A stretch of DNA of 64,000 nucleotides from Gammaproteobacteria bacterium (GCA_021772935.1 JAJFLA010000046.1:62001-126000); one strand, 5' to 3'; positions 24,736-34,629 are shown, numbered from the stretch's first letter. Translations and numbers: made by a program. The notes: generated by a model not told the origin, from the sequence alone.

Positions 24736-27700
24736 TTAGTGACCGGAACGGTATCGTGTATTGTATTGACGGTGCAGTCGTTCACGCTCGATCGGGTCGT
24801 TGTGGTTTGATGGTAGTGGTCCAACGGTGCTGCCATCTTTGGTATAAAGGTCCATATCCTTGGCCCAGCCAAAACTCTCAAAGATAAAAGTTCTGCTCCA
24901 GCTTTCTTCAAGCGTGTTTGCAGTATCCTTAAAAGCCAATTCCACGGTTTCTCCGGGGCCGATGATGACCAGGGCATCATCTTTGGCTGCAATCAGTTCC
25001 GTGACATCACCGAATTCTGTATAAAACCCGGTCATATGTCGGGTATCCCAAAATGGATTCGATTGGTCATAATCGTAATTCGGCAGACGTTGGGGCCCGG
25101 TGCTACGCTTTGGAAAACCGTTGTTACGAAGTGTGGCTATTTCAAAGGGGTAGCTGTGACGCCTGACATCAGTCGGTAATTCACTGTAAGCGACTGTTAT
25201 TCTGTCCCAGTAGATCTCCTGGTTGGTACGCAGTCGCAGTTTCTGTGTGCCCTTGGGTAACTTGCCCAACGGCACCGACATACGTCTGGGCATGCCTGCC
25301 GGGTAACCGAACTGATCCATTAATATGACCCATTCGCCATCTTCACCCTGGGCATCTATCGATGGGGCCAAGTATGGCGCCCCTGCTTGCCAGGCGGCAA
25401 ACATGGTTTGTGAGTAGGGGTATTCGATCCAGCCGTCAATCACCAGCATCGGCTCACCCACAGGGGTATCGAGGGTTTGTGCAAATGCCAGTGTCAAACT
25501 GTGCTGTTTTTCCAGCAGGCCGATAAATCGGGAATCCAGGTTTCCCACCGGAGCTGCTTTCAGGTCGGCAGCAAGGATGCTTGCAGTGACATTTTCCTGT
25601 TGATCGTTGATCGCGCTAATGGGTGATAATTCGGTTCGATAAAACCTGGGTTCACCGCTTGCCTGAGGCCCAAGTATTGCACTGCGCTCGTCCAGCACCA
25701 GTTGCCAGCCGGGCGGCAGATCGTAACTGGTCAGCCGTGCCTGGTCCAGGTAGGCTGCTTCTTCCATTGGCTCGCCGAGGCTTAACATAAACAGGCCTTT
25801 CCTGGCCTGCAGTAATCCACCAGGTAATTGCAAGTTTTCCCTCGGGCGTGGTTCAGCATATTCACCGTAGCCGGTCTCAAAGCCAAGCCCGCCGACGCCA
25901 AGAATATCACTGATGAAACGGTATCTTTGCCCATCCCAGGCAAACAGAACCGGACAACTGGCCAGTTGTCGCTGGGTCTCCGAAATTGTGTGCAATTGAC
26001 CTGTGGCGACATCAAGTTCGGTCTGAAATACGCCATCGGACCATTCCAGCGCGATAAAGTCTGCCCGATCAGCACCACCCAGACCAATTGTATAAGGTTG
26101 CAGGCTCTGACCCGGCCCGCTGCTTTGACGAAAGGCGCTGATCGCTGACCAACGATCGCCAACCCGCACGGCAGCATGAGTACCGATACCCGAGGCATTG
26201 GACCGCATGGAGTGCTCAGCTTTATTTTTGCCTCTGAAATTCAAACCTATAAACGGGTACCTGCCTTTCCCGGTTTGCCAATACAGTAGTTGACCCTGTT
26301 GACTCAGGGCGACAACAGACGGACCTGATGATACCTGGTTGTTGAAGGGTATCCAGGTCAACAGGTCAGGCTTTTCAGCGGTTGAGACAGGCGATAATTG
26401 CTTATCTTCAATATGAAAAACAGTCCAGCCTCCAGTCGTCGTGCGTAGCAGCTCACTTGTACCATCTCCATTGATATCCAATAGTGCCATGCGGCTGTTT
26501 CTGTCAGCCTTGAAATCTGCCTTGCTCATGAGTGTGGTTGGCTGCCAGATACCCAGCGCGTCCGCTTGCCAGCGACTCACCTGTCCTTGTTCAGAAAGGC
26601 TATAAAGCTCTGGAATGCCATCGGCATTTCGGTCTGTGGCCAGTGCTGCCACGGTGGGTATGGATTTGAACAGGTCAAACCCAGGTGCGGCTTGATAACG
26701 CCACAACAAATCATTCAGATAGACCTCATGCTCACCCTTGTCATTGATCACCAGAATATCCGTGTCCCGATCCCGATCCAGATCAGTTAACACAACTGAT
26801 CGACTATCTGAATCAGAACCCGATAAACCTACTTCTGCTGCGAGTGCTCTGAAGCTGCCATTCAGATTGTTATTGAGCAGTTCATTCGGTCCATCACCAT
26901 TGACGAGAAAGATATCCAGATCGCCATCGTGATCTGCATCAAAAAGGGCACCATCCCGGGTGTTCCAGTTGCCATTGGAGGTAACTGGAGTGCTTACATT
27001 TTGCCAACTGCCGGCCAGTGTTTGCTGCCAATGCTGATTGGGCCCATTTCTGCAGAGGTAAAGATCCAGCAGACCGTCGTTATCGATATCGCCCCATAAC
27101 ACCGCATTGATCCCTGGTATTCCGGTTAATGGATGATCCAGGGCCGGCGTAAAACCTCCATCTGAATGGCCCAGTAAAACCGTATTTATTTGATTTTCAT
27201 CTGCATGGCTTGAGCTGATAAAGAGATCCAGATAGCTATCATGGTTGATATCAGCGGTGGTGATAGTGGGCCTTGATTGCGGATTTGCAAAGCGCAACTC
27301 GTCCAGCAAAACCAACGGTTGCTTGAACAATGGTCCCTTCGGCTTGGCATTGACTTTGAAGTGACCCAGATTAAATGTTCTGACCTCAGCCTTTGGTCCC
27401 ATACGTGTATATTTAAATTCTGCTTGATGAGAACGTGGGTTGCGCGCCATTTTTTGATAGCGGTCGAGCATATCCCTGGCCTGATCGGCGTGACCCAATT
27501 TGCGTAGTGTTTGGAACGCCCCGTAATAACCACTTCGCAGATAAGGATCAAGTTCAATGGTTTTTTGATACCAGCGCAGCGCGGTTTCTACTTGACCAAG
27601 CTGTGCCAGGCTCAAAGCCAGATAGTAACTGGCATAAGCGTCGTCGGGATCTACCTTGACTACCCAGGTAAAATGCTGCACGGCTTGATCAAGTGCGCCT

Positions 27701-28047
27701 GCATTCAGCTCAAGTAATCCGCTAAGGTAATGTACCCGCGGCTTGTGTGCCGAATATTCCAGTATGGCCGTTAGTTGCGTAAGTGCTTTCGCTTCATCGC
27801 CCGCTTGTTGCCGGTTCAAGATTGCTATGGCCAGGTCAATCTGCAAATCAAGATTGTCCGGGTTATTCTCAACCAGCGCGGCAAGCTCAGTCATTGCTGC
27901 CGCATAACGGTACTGACCCATTAAACCGACTGCCCGGTTATGTTGGGTCAAATCGACATCGGATAGCATGACGGAATCCGGTTCTCCACAGGCGCAGAGA
28001 AGAAGCAGGGTGGCTATCAATAAATACGTTCGGCTGATTGTATAAAT
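24736..28047 (-). CDS. Large TPR plus FG-GAP lipoprotein, apparent ATT start
   Basis: About 1100 aa, exported. Read from the ATT at 28045-28047 the start is a full lipoprotein signal: basic residue, hydrophobic TYLLIATLLLL, and lipobox LCAC with Cys21. Residues 30-200 hold four to five TPR units (YASYYLALSLAQLGQVETAL). From about 250-560 come FG-GAP units (DINHDSYLDLFI, DIDNDGLLDLYL, DADHDGDLDIFL, DLDRDRDTDILV, DINGDGTSEL). An ASPIC/UnbV-like segment follows (about 600-680), then a unique 400-residue region. A TTG at 28018-28020 is the first usual start, but leaves only ten residues before the Cys and no basic n-region; CTG 28050 is another option. AGGA lies 7 bases before ATT. Confidence 0.82.
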   Translation of the reverse strand: MYTISRTYLLIATLLLLCACGEPDSVMLSDVDLTQHNRAVGLMGQYRYAAAMTELAALVENNPDNLDLQIDLAIAILNRQQAGDEAKALTQLTAILEYSAHKPRVHYLSGLLELNAGALDQAVQHFTWVVKVDPDDAYASYYLALSLAQLGQVETALRWYQKTIELDPYLRSGYYGAFQTLRKLGHADQARDMLDRYQKMARNPRSHQAEFKYTRMGPKAEVRTFNLGHFKVNAKPKGPLFKQPLVLLDELRFANPQSRPTITTADINHDSYLDLFISSSHADENQINTVLLGHSDGGFTPALDHPLTGIPGINAVLWGDIDNDGLLDLYLCRNGPNQHWQQTLAGSWQNVSTPVTSNGNWNTRDGALFDADHDGDLDIFLVNGDGPNELLNNNLNGSFRALAAEVGLSGSDSDSRSVVLTDLDRDRDTDILVINDKGEHEVYLNDLLWRYQAAPGFDLFKSIPTVAALATDRNADGIPELYSLSEQGQVSRWQADALGIWQPTTLMSKADFKADRNSRMALLDINGDGTSELLRTTTGGWTVFHIEDKQLSPVSTAEKPDLLTWIPFNNQVSSGPSVVALSQQGQLLYWQTGKGRYPFIGLNFRGKNKAEHSMRSNASGIGTHAAVRVGDRWSAISAFRQSSGPGQSLQPYTIGLGGADRADFIALEWSDGVFQTELDVATGQLHTISETQRQLASCPVLFAWDGQRYRFISDILGVGGLGFETGYGEYAEPRPRENLQLPGGLLQARKGLFMLSLGEPMEEAAYLDQARLTSYDLPPGWQLVLDERSAILGPQASGEPRFYRTELSPISAINDQQENVTASILAADLKAAPVGNLDSRFIGLLEKQHSLTLAFAQTLDTPVGEPMLVIDGWIEYPYSQTMFAAWQAGAPYLAPSIDAQGEDGEWVILMDQFGYPAGMPRRMSVPLGKLPKGTQKLRLRTNQEIYWDRITVAYSELPTDVRRHSYPFEIATLRNNGFPKRSTGPQRLPNYDYDQSNPFWDTRHMTGFYTEFGDVTELIAAKDDALVIIGPGETVELAFKDTANTLEESWSRTFIFESFGWAKDMDLYTKDGSTVGPLPSNHNDPIERERLHRQYNTRYRSGH

Positions 28048-28057
28048 CAGAGGTTCC

Positions 28058-29875
28058 TTAATTTATTGTTTTGATGCCGTTATAGTTTACGACATGTTGT
28101 ACCTGGTTAACCATGTTCAGAGTGAGATCCTGGTAGGATTCTTCTGTACCGTCTGGCCAATTGACAGTCACTGTTTCAATGCGGTCTGCTGGACCCAGAC
28201 CAAAGTTGATATCGGTTGAATGCTGGGACAGGTAGCTACCACCGCCTCCTACCTGTGCAGTCTGGGTCATACTCGTGCTCCTGACCGTAACCACTGCGCC
28301 TTGCGCAAACACATTAGCGCCCGATTGACGCAGACGTAAACCAAGCCAGTTATTGCTCGACTTTGTTGTATTTTTTAGCAACATAAGTTCACCGCCATGA
28401 ACTTGTACCGCGATATCCACCAGACCATCTCCGTCGAAGTCGGCCTGTGCACCGCCACGACCCACGAAGGGCTTTAGCAGTAGTGGATTCGCCTGGCCGG
28501 AGACTTCAAAAAACCCTGCTTCGGGTTCATGTTGGTACAGGTGCATTTGCTGTGGTTTGAGGTGGGTGTTGTCATCAGGTATCTGCAAGGTGCTGCCATT
28601 GATTACCCATAAGTCCGGGTAACCGTCATGATCGAAGTCGCTAAACCCGGTTGCCCAGCCAACGTTTCTCAACGAAACCTGACCCAAGCCTGACATTTCA
28701 GCATTATCCATGAAAAACAATCTAGCTTGTCCGGCCTTGTTACTCAGACCCTCAGAAGTCATATTCTCAAACAGTCCATTTTCCTGCGCCAGCCAATGGG
28801 TTACAAACAGATCAAGGTCCTGGTCCTGATCAATATCGGCGAGCGCGAGACCCATGGCTCCACGGTAATCAGCCGCCAGAGAAGATGCCCCGATATCTGT
28901 GAAAGTTCCATCGCCACGGTTACGATAAACACTGTTTGCCGAAATATCATTCGCGACATAGAGATCTGGCCAGCCATCGGCGTCAAAATCAGCCCAGACA
29001 ACACCCAACGAACGTCCCTCACTATTGGCGACACCCGCATCGACAGCAATGTCGGTGAAGGTGCCATCGCCATTATTGCGATAAAGCCGGTTGGCAACCG
29101 GTGCGTATGAAGAGGGGTTTATCGTATAGGGGGTTTCTGATTCATATTGTTTGGAGCTCCGTCTCTTGTCGGTCGAGTGGTATTCAAACTGCACATAGTT
29201 GTTGACATAGAGATCCAGGTGGCCGTCGCGGTTATAGTCGCCCCAGGCGATAGACGTGCTGAAGCTATTATCCCCAACACCCGCTTGTTTGGTCACATCT
29301 TCAAAACTAGAATCACCATTATTTCGATACAATCGGTTTGCACCAAAACAACTGATATAGAGATCGAGCTGGCCATCATTATTGTAGTCCCCCCAGGCAG
29401 CACCAAGACCAAAATCTGGCTGGTTGAGGCCTGACTGTCCAGTGACGTCAGTAAAGTGGCCTTTACCGTCATTACGGTAGAGTGCGTGCATACCGGGCTG
29501 GCTGTTCTTCTCATCCACAATGCCATGCTGAAAGTTGACCAGAAAAAGGTCCGGGTCACCGTCATTATCATAGTCTCCCCAGGCAAGCCCAGAGCCCATA
29601 TCCTCCGGCAGCAGTGAATTGCGTATGGCAGGGAAATGTCTGAATGCTATGCCTGAGTTCTTGACCGGTTTAAAGCTCAAGCGGGTCTCCACCTGTTGAC
29701 CACGGCTGAGAACACTGGTGATTGCATTGGCAGTGGGCTGTGAATCGCCGCTATTGCTGACCGGCTTAAGTAGATCAGCAAATATCAACACGGCCAGGAT
29801 CAAACTCAGAACAAGCACAGCACTACTCCATTGATAGAGCAGTCGTCGGCGTTTGCTGAGGTGACGAAATAACAT
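28058..29875 (-). CDS. Membrane-anchored FG-GAP/ASPIC-UnbV (CRTAC1-like) protein
   Basis: Protein of 605 aa that opens the six-gene operon. A basic start (HLSKRRRLLYQ) and one hydrophobic helix at about 16-36 anchor it, with the rest exported. Seven FG-GAP repeats carry Ca2+ loops (DYDNDGDPDLFL, DYNNDGQLDLYI, DYNRDGHLDLYV, DFDADGWPDLYV, DIDQDQDLDLFV, DFDHDGYPDLWV, DFDGDGLVDIAV) plus recurrent LYRNNGDGTFTD between blades. The ASPIC/UnbV domain is at about 510-590 (WLGLRLRQSGANVFAQG, VNWPDGTEES). It resembles the protein at 19828-21552 in layout but not closely in sequence. Probable surface propeller; ligand unknown. Confidence 0.88.
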   Translation of the reverse strand: MLFRHLSKRRRLLYQWSSAVLVLSLILAVLIFADLLKPVSNSGDSQPTANAITSVLSRGQQVETRLSFKPVKNSGIAFRHFPAIRNSLLPEDMGSGLAWGDYDNDGDPDLFLVNFQHGIVDEKNSQPGMHALYRNDGKGHFTDVTGQSGLNQPDFGLGAAWGDYNNDGQLDLYISCFGANRLYRNNGDSSFEDVTKQAGVGDNSFSTSIAWGDYNRDGHLDLYVNNYVQFEYHSTDKRRSSKQYESETPYTINPSSYAPVANRLYRNNGDGTFTDIAVDAGVANSEGRSLGVVWADFDADGWPDLYVANDISANSVYRNRGDGTFTDIGASSLAADYRGAMGLALADIDQDQDLDLFVTHWLAQENGLFENMTSEGLSNKAGQARLFFMDNAEMSGLGQVSLRNVGWATGFSDFDHDGYPDLWVINGSTLQIPDDNTHLKPQQMHLYQHEPEAGFFEVSGQANPLLLKPFVGRGGAQADFDGDGLVDIAVQVHGGELMLLKNTTKSSNNWLGLRLRQSGANVFAQGAVVTVRSTSMTQTAQVGGGGSYLSQHSTDINFGLGPADRIETVTVNWPDGTEESYQDLTLNMVNQVQHVVNYNGIKTIN

Positions 29876-30020
29876 GTGGCATCCTAACTGGTGTCGTGTG
29901 TGGGTTTCCAGTATTGAACCCGTGCACGTATCAAGGTCAACCGTACCATCAGTTTGGGCTAAGGCTGGCGAACTTATGTGTTTTTATTCTTTGCCTACCG
30001 GTTTTTGCGTACACTGGGAT

Positions 30021-31184
30021 ATGCATTGTAAATGTTATTCTTCTATCGCTGATATACCACCTTTGTTGTGGAATGGCCTGTTTGACAGTGAAAACCCTTT
30101 TATACAGCACGCCTATCTACTGGCACTGGAACAAAGCGGTTGTGTTAGTACTCAAAAGGGCTGGCAACCTCAGCACATGATGTTGATGCGTGATGAGCGG
30201 CCGTTGGCGGTTATGCCACTGTATGCCAAAACTCACTCTTATGGTGAGTTTGTGTTTGACTGGGGTTGGGCCGATGCGTATGCCCGTCACGGCTTGGAGT
30301 ACTATCCAAAACTGCTGACTGCCGTTCCTTTTTCACCGGTTGCAGGCCCGCGCGTTGGTATTTCATCAACGGTCGAGGCGGACGAAGTGTTTGCGGCTTT
30401 GTTAAATACGGTACATCAATTGGCAGCATCACACGATTATTCAAGCTGGCATTTATTGTTTCCCGGTCAGCGTCTGCAGCAGGCATTGGCAGCGATGAAA
30501 GACGAGGGTGCTTTTTTGCATCGTGAGGCCGTGCAATTCCGCTGGCTCAATCGTGATTACCGTCAATTTGATGATTTTCTGACTACGCTGCGTTCTTCCA
30601 GACGTAAAAACCTGAAGCGAGAGAGAAGATTGGTGACAGAGCAGGGTGTTAGCATTCACAGAAAAATTGGTATGGAAATCAGTGATGAGGAATGGCAGGG
30701 CTTTTACCACTGCTATATAAATACCTATCGCAAACGCAGTGGTCACGATGGCTATCTCAACCGCGATTTCTTTGATCGATTACGCGAGACTATGGTTGGG
30801 CAAATGATGTTGGTGGTCGCGCGCCATGACCAACAAATTGTTGCCTGTTCATTATTCTTCTTTGACAGCCGCCGTTTGTACGGACGTTATTGGGGCGCCT
30901 TGCAGAATATTTCATGTTTGCATTTTGAGGCCTGTTTTTACCAGGGCATTGAGTTTTGTATAGAACATGGCTTGCAGGAGTTTGATCCGGGAACCCAAGG
31001 GGAACATAAGTTGATGCGCGGCTTCGAGCCAGTCAAGAGTGCATCCTATCACTGGATTGCCGATGAGCGCTTTCGTCTCGCTATAGCGGACTTTCTGAAC
31101 CATGAAAGAGACAGTACAAATGAATACCAACAGCAGGCTGAAGCCTATTTGCCCTACAAAAAAACTGCTACACCATCAGCATAA
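30021..31184 (+). CDS. DUF482/FemAB-like N-acyltransferase
   Basis: GNAT-fold protein of the COG3146 family (387 aa). The start at 30021 gives the family-typical opening, with IADIPPLLWNGLF and NPFIQHAYLLALE; a longer frame from 29874 would overlap the divergent FG-GAP start. Other family landmarks are WGWADAYARHGLEYYPKL, AVQFRWLNRDY, LRSSRRKNLKRERR, LFFFDSRRLYGRYWG and FDPGTQGEHKLMRGFEPV. The family is thought to transfer acyl or aminoacyl groups; the substrate is undefined. It sits head-to-head with the FG-GAP operon and 7 bases from the convergent DUF3025 gene end. Confidence 0.87.
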   Translation: MHCKCYSSIADIPPLLWNGLFDSENPFIQHAYLLALEQSGCVSTQKGWQPQHMMLMRDERPLAVMPLYAKTHSYGEFVFDWGWADAYARHGLEYYPKLLTAVPFSPVAGPRVGISSTVEADEVFAALLNTVHQLAASHDYSSWHLLFPGQRLQQALAAMKDEGAFLHREAVQFRWLNRDYRQFDDFLTTLRSSRRKNLKRERRLVTEQGVSIHRKIGMEISDEEWQGFYHCYINTYRKRSGHDGYLNRDFFDRLRETMVGQMMLVVARHDQQIVACSLFFFDSRRLYGRYWGALQNISCLHFEACFYQGIEFCIEHGLQEFDPGTQGEHKLMRGFEPVKSASYHWIADERFRLAIADFLNHERDSTNEYQQQAEAYLPYKKTATPSA

Positions 31185-31191
31185 TTTATCG

Positions 31192-32010
31192 CTATAGGCT
31201 TATCACAGGTGCCGGAATCAATTCCTTGCCAGCTGGTCTGAACACCTGCAGGTTATCGTAAAACTCGCTGTTGCCCTGTTCGCTAACTGGCCACCAGCCA
31301 GGCACACCTGCCAGTGGCAAGGGCGCGAGACAGGCCGTTTCAGTCAGTAGTTTGCCGCTCAGCATTCGTTGTGCAATGACTCTATCCAGATGGCTCAGTA
31401 TTTCCTGCCTGGGACGTGTCATGAGACTTGTATCTACATGCACGAGCAAAGCCTTCGCAGTCATGGACTTGTAGGGTGACAAGTATTTCTCAAGCATCGC
31501 GTGACCGCTAATGGATAGTTGTATTGCAGCACTGAAAGCCTCAGTCAGAAAGGCTTCATGCCAGCGTCGGTGTGCCAAGGCGGTGAGAATTTTCCGGTTA
31601 TTGGAAAATACAATAACCCCACATTCATCAAACAAGGTCAAGGCATCGCGCAGACGCCCCCTGCTGCCATCTCTTTGCTCTGACCAGGCATTGTAATGCA
31701 AGCTATTCATCGCGGTTTTGATGCACGGAAACCGCATCCAGACAAGGGCGTTGAACAAATCATGCCAGTTTTCCGTGCGTGTGCTGACCTGACCAGTGGT
31801 GTAAATTCGGCGTTCATAAGCATCATTGTCAAGTTGAGTGCTCGGAACAAAATGGATGCTTTGTCCGCTGACGGAACTCAAACCGTCGGGCAGCAGGGCA
31901 TTGAGTTGGTCACAGTTCGGGAAATTCTTACCAACCAGACATTGTAAAAATGACAGGTAGTCCTGCCAGTACGGCAGGTTCGAGTCAAAGTGTGTGTTTG
32001 ATAGCCTCAC
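31192..32010 (-). CDS. DUF3025 family protein
   Basis: Conserved protein of 272 aa. The DUF3025 core is plain: NWHDLFNALVWMRFP, KTAMNSLHYNA, RDALTLFDECGVIVFS, RRWHEAFL, then GHAMLEKYLSPYKSMTAKALLV and a C-terminal PLAGVPGWWP. No signal peptide or membrane helix; cytoplasmic. Function unknown. It begins at a GTG inside the end of the fabH gene (26-base overlap on the same strand), which indicates coupling. Common next to housekeeping genes in gammaproteobacteria. Confidence 0.85.
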   Translation of the reverse strand: MRLSNTHFDSNLPYWQDYLSFLQCLVGKNFPNCDQLNALLPDGLSSVSGQSIHFVPSTQLDNDAYERRIYTTGQVSTRTENWHDLFNALVWMRFPCIKTAMNSLHYNAWSEQRDGSRGRLRDALTLFDECGVIVFSNNRKILTALAHRRWHEAFLTEAFSAAIQLSISGHAMLEKYLSPYKSMTAKALLVHVDTSLMTRPRQEILSHLDRVIAQRMLSGKLLTETACLAPLPLAGVPGWWPVSEQGNSEFYDNLQVFRPAGKELIPAPVISL

Positions 32011-33055
32011 TCAGGATTTCCAGCGCTGTTTGTTTGCAGGGCGGTAACTCCGCATCACTTTGCTTCAGTGGGGTTGTGCGTTCACCCCAACGGATCAACC
32101 CAGCAGCACGTGTCAGACCGGCACCAAAGGCAGCCAGCAGGATTCGGTCGCCAGCCTTGATGCGCCCGGCTTCCAACGCCTCGACCATTGCAACTGGAAT
32201 GGTTGCGGCAGAGGTATTGCCATATTTTTGAATATTCACCTCGACCTTCGACATATCGACCGACAGGTGTTTTGCCAGTGATTCGATGATGCGTAGATTG
32301 GCTTGATGCGGGATGATCCGGTCGATATCATCATCAGTCAGTCCCAGTTCATCTAACACGATTCTGGTTTCACGAGCCATGCCCTTGACCGCGCGACGAA
32401 AAATTTCCCGACCGTCAAACTGGACTTCGAATGCGCTGTAGTTTTCTACAAAACGGTTTCCGGCCGTGCCAAAATTTGGGATCTGCAGTGCGTCTGCTGC
32501 TTCGCCCTCACAGCCAAGATGGGAAAACAGCAAGCCGGACTCTTTATCAGATGGCTCGACAACCACGGCACCCGCGCCATCACCGAATAACACTGCGGTA
32601 TCACGTGATGCCCAGGTTAAAAACCAGGTGATGCGCTCTGAACCGATGACCAATGCCTTCTTATAGGCCCCGGATTGGATCATTGCGGTCGCAACTGACA
32701 AGCTGTATATAAAGCCACTGCAGCCTGCATTGAGGTCGAATACGGCAGCGTTGCTTGCCCCGATTTTGCGCTGTACATGGGCAGCAGTGCTCGGGATCAC
32801 GGTATCAGGTGTGCAAGTGGCGACGATAAGCAAATCAACATCTTCGGCATCGACATCTGCTGCGGCTAATGCGCGTTGTCCGGCGACGCTTGCCAAATCA
32901 CTACCCGGAACATGTGAAACCCGGCGTTCCCTGATACCGCTTCGTGTTTGTATCCACTCATCGGAAGTATCAATGACGGTGGCGATATCATCGTTGGTCA
33001 ATACCGCGGGCGGCACGCATTTGCCCCAGCCGGTGATGACAGCATATTGAGCCAT
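31985..33055 (-). CDS. fabH: 3-oxoacyl-ACP synthase III
   Basis: Beta-ketoacyl-ACP synthase III (356 aa), which condenses an acyl-CoA primer with malonyl-ACP to start fatty acid chains. The full Cys-His-Asn triad is present: Cys112 in LNAGCSGF, His250 in PHQANLR and Asn280 in KYGNTSAA. Start ATG 33055 has AGGA 3-4 bases upstream; the longer frame to 33109 has no binding site. There are no fab neighbours, so it may be a second, specialised FabH rather than the one in the main fab cluster. A C-terminal tail of about 35 residues extends past the usual end. Confidence 0.9.
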   Translation of the reverse strand: MAQYAVITGWGKCVPPAVLTNDDIATVIDTSDEWIQTRSGIRERRVSHVPGSDLASVAGQRALAAADVDAEDVDLLIVATCTPDTVIPSTAAHVQRKIGASNAAVFDLNAGCSGFIYSLSVATAMIQSGAYKKALVIGSERITWFLTWASRDTAVLFGDGAGAVVVEPSDKESGLLFSHLGCEGEAADALQIPNFGTAGNRFVENYSAFEVQFDGREIFRRAVKGMARETRIVLDELGLTDDDIDRIIPHQANLRIIESLAKHLSVDMSKVEVNIQKYGNTSAATIPVAMVEALEAGRIKAGDRILLAAFGAGLTRAAGLIRWGERTTPLKQSDAELPPCKQTALEILSEAIKHTL

Positions 33056-33285
33056 AGTTCCTATTGTCCTGAATGGGTAAGTTCGTGAGACTAGCAGTGA
33101 AAATCGCAAAACTCAATGATCTGATCCATATTGATGCAAAGCACTCAACCCGTTTTCTTTGTGACAAGTAGCACCGACCAGTATGTGTGCTGGTTAAAAC
33201 AATAAACCAGTTCTAATCAGGGCTTGCCCAACGCATGTAGTTGTTGCACTCTGCCTCTTTTGCAGGGTTTTTACGGCTGTTACGA

Positions 33286-34518
33286 ATGACAAATCAACTA
33301 CCTTTGGAAGTACGTTTTCTGAAGCGATATGCCCGCCAGTTACACATGGCAGGAGTGCCTGCACACCTGTTTGAACGCATGCTGACGGCCCTGGCAGACC
33401 GCTTGGGTTTTGATTGTCAGGTATTGTCTAGTCCGACAGCGATATTTTTGTCTTTTCATTACCTCGGTGATGAGGATGATCAACGGCCGATTCCAATGCA
33501 ACTGGAGCGTATGAAGCCAGCTGCGGTCAACCTGGGCAATACGGCGGATCTGTATCACCTGGGCAATTGCCTGCTCGACGGCAAAGTCAGTGTCGAAGAT
33601 GCCTATGCCGATCTGCGGGATTGGCGGCCGGAGCAATTATATGCCTTGTGGTTACAGATCATTTGCTGGGGTCTCACTGGTGGTGCGGTCGCGGTGATGT
33701 TAAGCACAAGTTGGGCGGGTATTGCAGCAGCTTCACTGACCTGCGCACTGCTGGGCGTTCTGGTAACACAGGCGGGTGAGACACTGCGCGAGGGTGGTCT
33801 GGAAGCGATTGCAGCTTTATTCAGCACATTCCTGGTTTTCTCCCTGAACAGGCTGGTGCCGGGTCTCGATGTATTCGTGGTCATCATGTCCAGTCTGATC
33901 GTATTGATTCCCGGCTTGGGTCTGACCATCGCCGTGACCGAATTGTCTACCGACCATTTGGCTTCTGGTTCAGCACGTTTATCGGGCGCACTGGTGACCA
34001 TGTTGAAACTATCTCTTGGCGTGCTGATGGGTACGGTGATCGTCGCCTGGTTTGGCTGGTCAACTGATACAGTATTGGTGCAGCCGTTGATAGCGCCACC
34101 GGATTGGTTTCGCTGGCCAGCCCTGGTGGCCGCAGCATTCAGTTTTGCGGTGTTGTTTTCGGCAAGAAAAAAAGATTTCCATATCGCTATGCTCGCAGCG
34201 ATCATCAGTTACATGATCAGTCGTGCCGGTGTTGCCGCAGGCGGGCTGGAATTTGGTGTGCTGTTGGCCTCCATGTCGATTGCAATTCTGGCCAATCTGT
34301 ATGGTCGTGTCTTTAAACAGACCGGCGCATTGATCAGGGTGCCAGGCATCATATTGCTGGTTCCGGGTACGATGGGTTACAACGGCGCAACCGCGTTGTT
34401 CCTTGATGGTGGCGCGGATATCGCAGATACCACTTTGCTGGCATTGCGTTTGTTGATTTCACTGGTGGGTGGTTTGTTATTTGGTAATACACTGCTGCCA
34501 CCACGACGGGGTCATTGA
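33286..34518 (+). CDS. Threonine/serine exporter family protein (ThrE-like)
   Basis: Inner-membrane protein of 410 aa combining the cytoplasmic N-terminal half of ThrE (about 1-120, with VPAHLFERMLTALADRLG) and ten hydrophobic helices (about 120-405), in the fused arrangement of actinobacterial ThrE. GLEAIAALFSTFL, PGLGLTIAVTEL and VPGIILLVPGTMGY are family landmarks. It would export Thr/Ser or related small amino acids. The ATG at 33286 lacks a clear binding site; a TTG frame from 33241 is less likely. Its last codons are duplicated, in broken form, at 37680-37700. Confidence 0.87.
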   Translation: MTNQLPLEVRFLKRYARQLHMAGVPAHLFERMLTALADRLGFDCQVLSSPTAIFLSFHYLGDEDDQRPIPMQLERMKPAAVNLGNTADLYHLGNCLLDGKVSVEDAYADLRDWRPEQLYALWLQIICWGLTGGAVAVMLSTSWAGIAAASLTCALLGVLVTQAGETLREGGLEAIAALFSTFLVFSLNRLVPGLDVFVVIMSSLIVLIPGLGLTIAVTELSTDHLASGSARLSGALVTMLKLSLGVLMGTVIVAWFGWSTDTVLVQPLIAPPDWFRWPALVAAAFSFAVLFSARKKDFHIAMLAAIISYMISRAGVAAGGLEFGVLLASMSIAILANLYGRVFKQTGALIRVPGIILLVPGTMGYNGATALFLDGGADIADTTLLALRLLISLVGGLLFGNTLLPPRRGH

Positions 34519-34626
34519 TATCAGCTTGAACTGTCGCTGGTTTGAAACTTTGAGTATTATTTGGCTGCCCTCGGCACATACCAGATGAAACCGGTATTTG
34601 TTTTTGCCAATGTAAGCTGTCGGCAG
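34488..34626 (+). repeat. 139-bp direct repeat, copy 1
   Basis: Matches 37680-37818 with 8 mismatches over 139 bases and no gaps (about 94% identity, counted by eye). This copy spans the true end of the ThrE-like gene (LLPPRRGH, stop) and about 108 bases of downstream spacer. The copies flank the redoxin/LysR island in the same orientation, 3.2 kb apart. Confidence 0.93.
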
Positions 34627-34629
34627 TTG

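Noticed and set aside
34349-34579. Minus-strand frame sharing a peptide with one at 37661-37912
   Set aside because: The shared peptide results from the 139-bp DNA repeat; both frames are antisense to gene ends or spacer and have no binding site.
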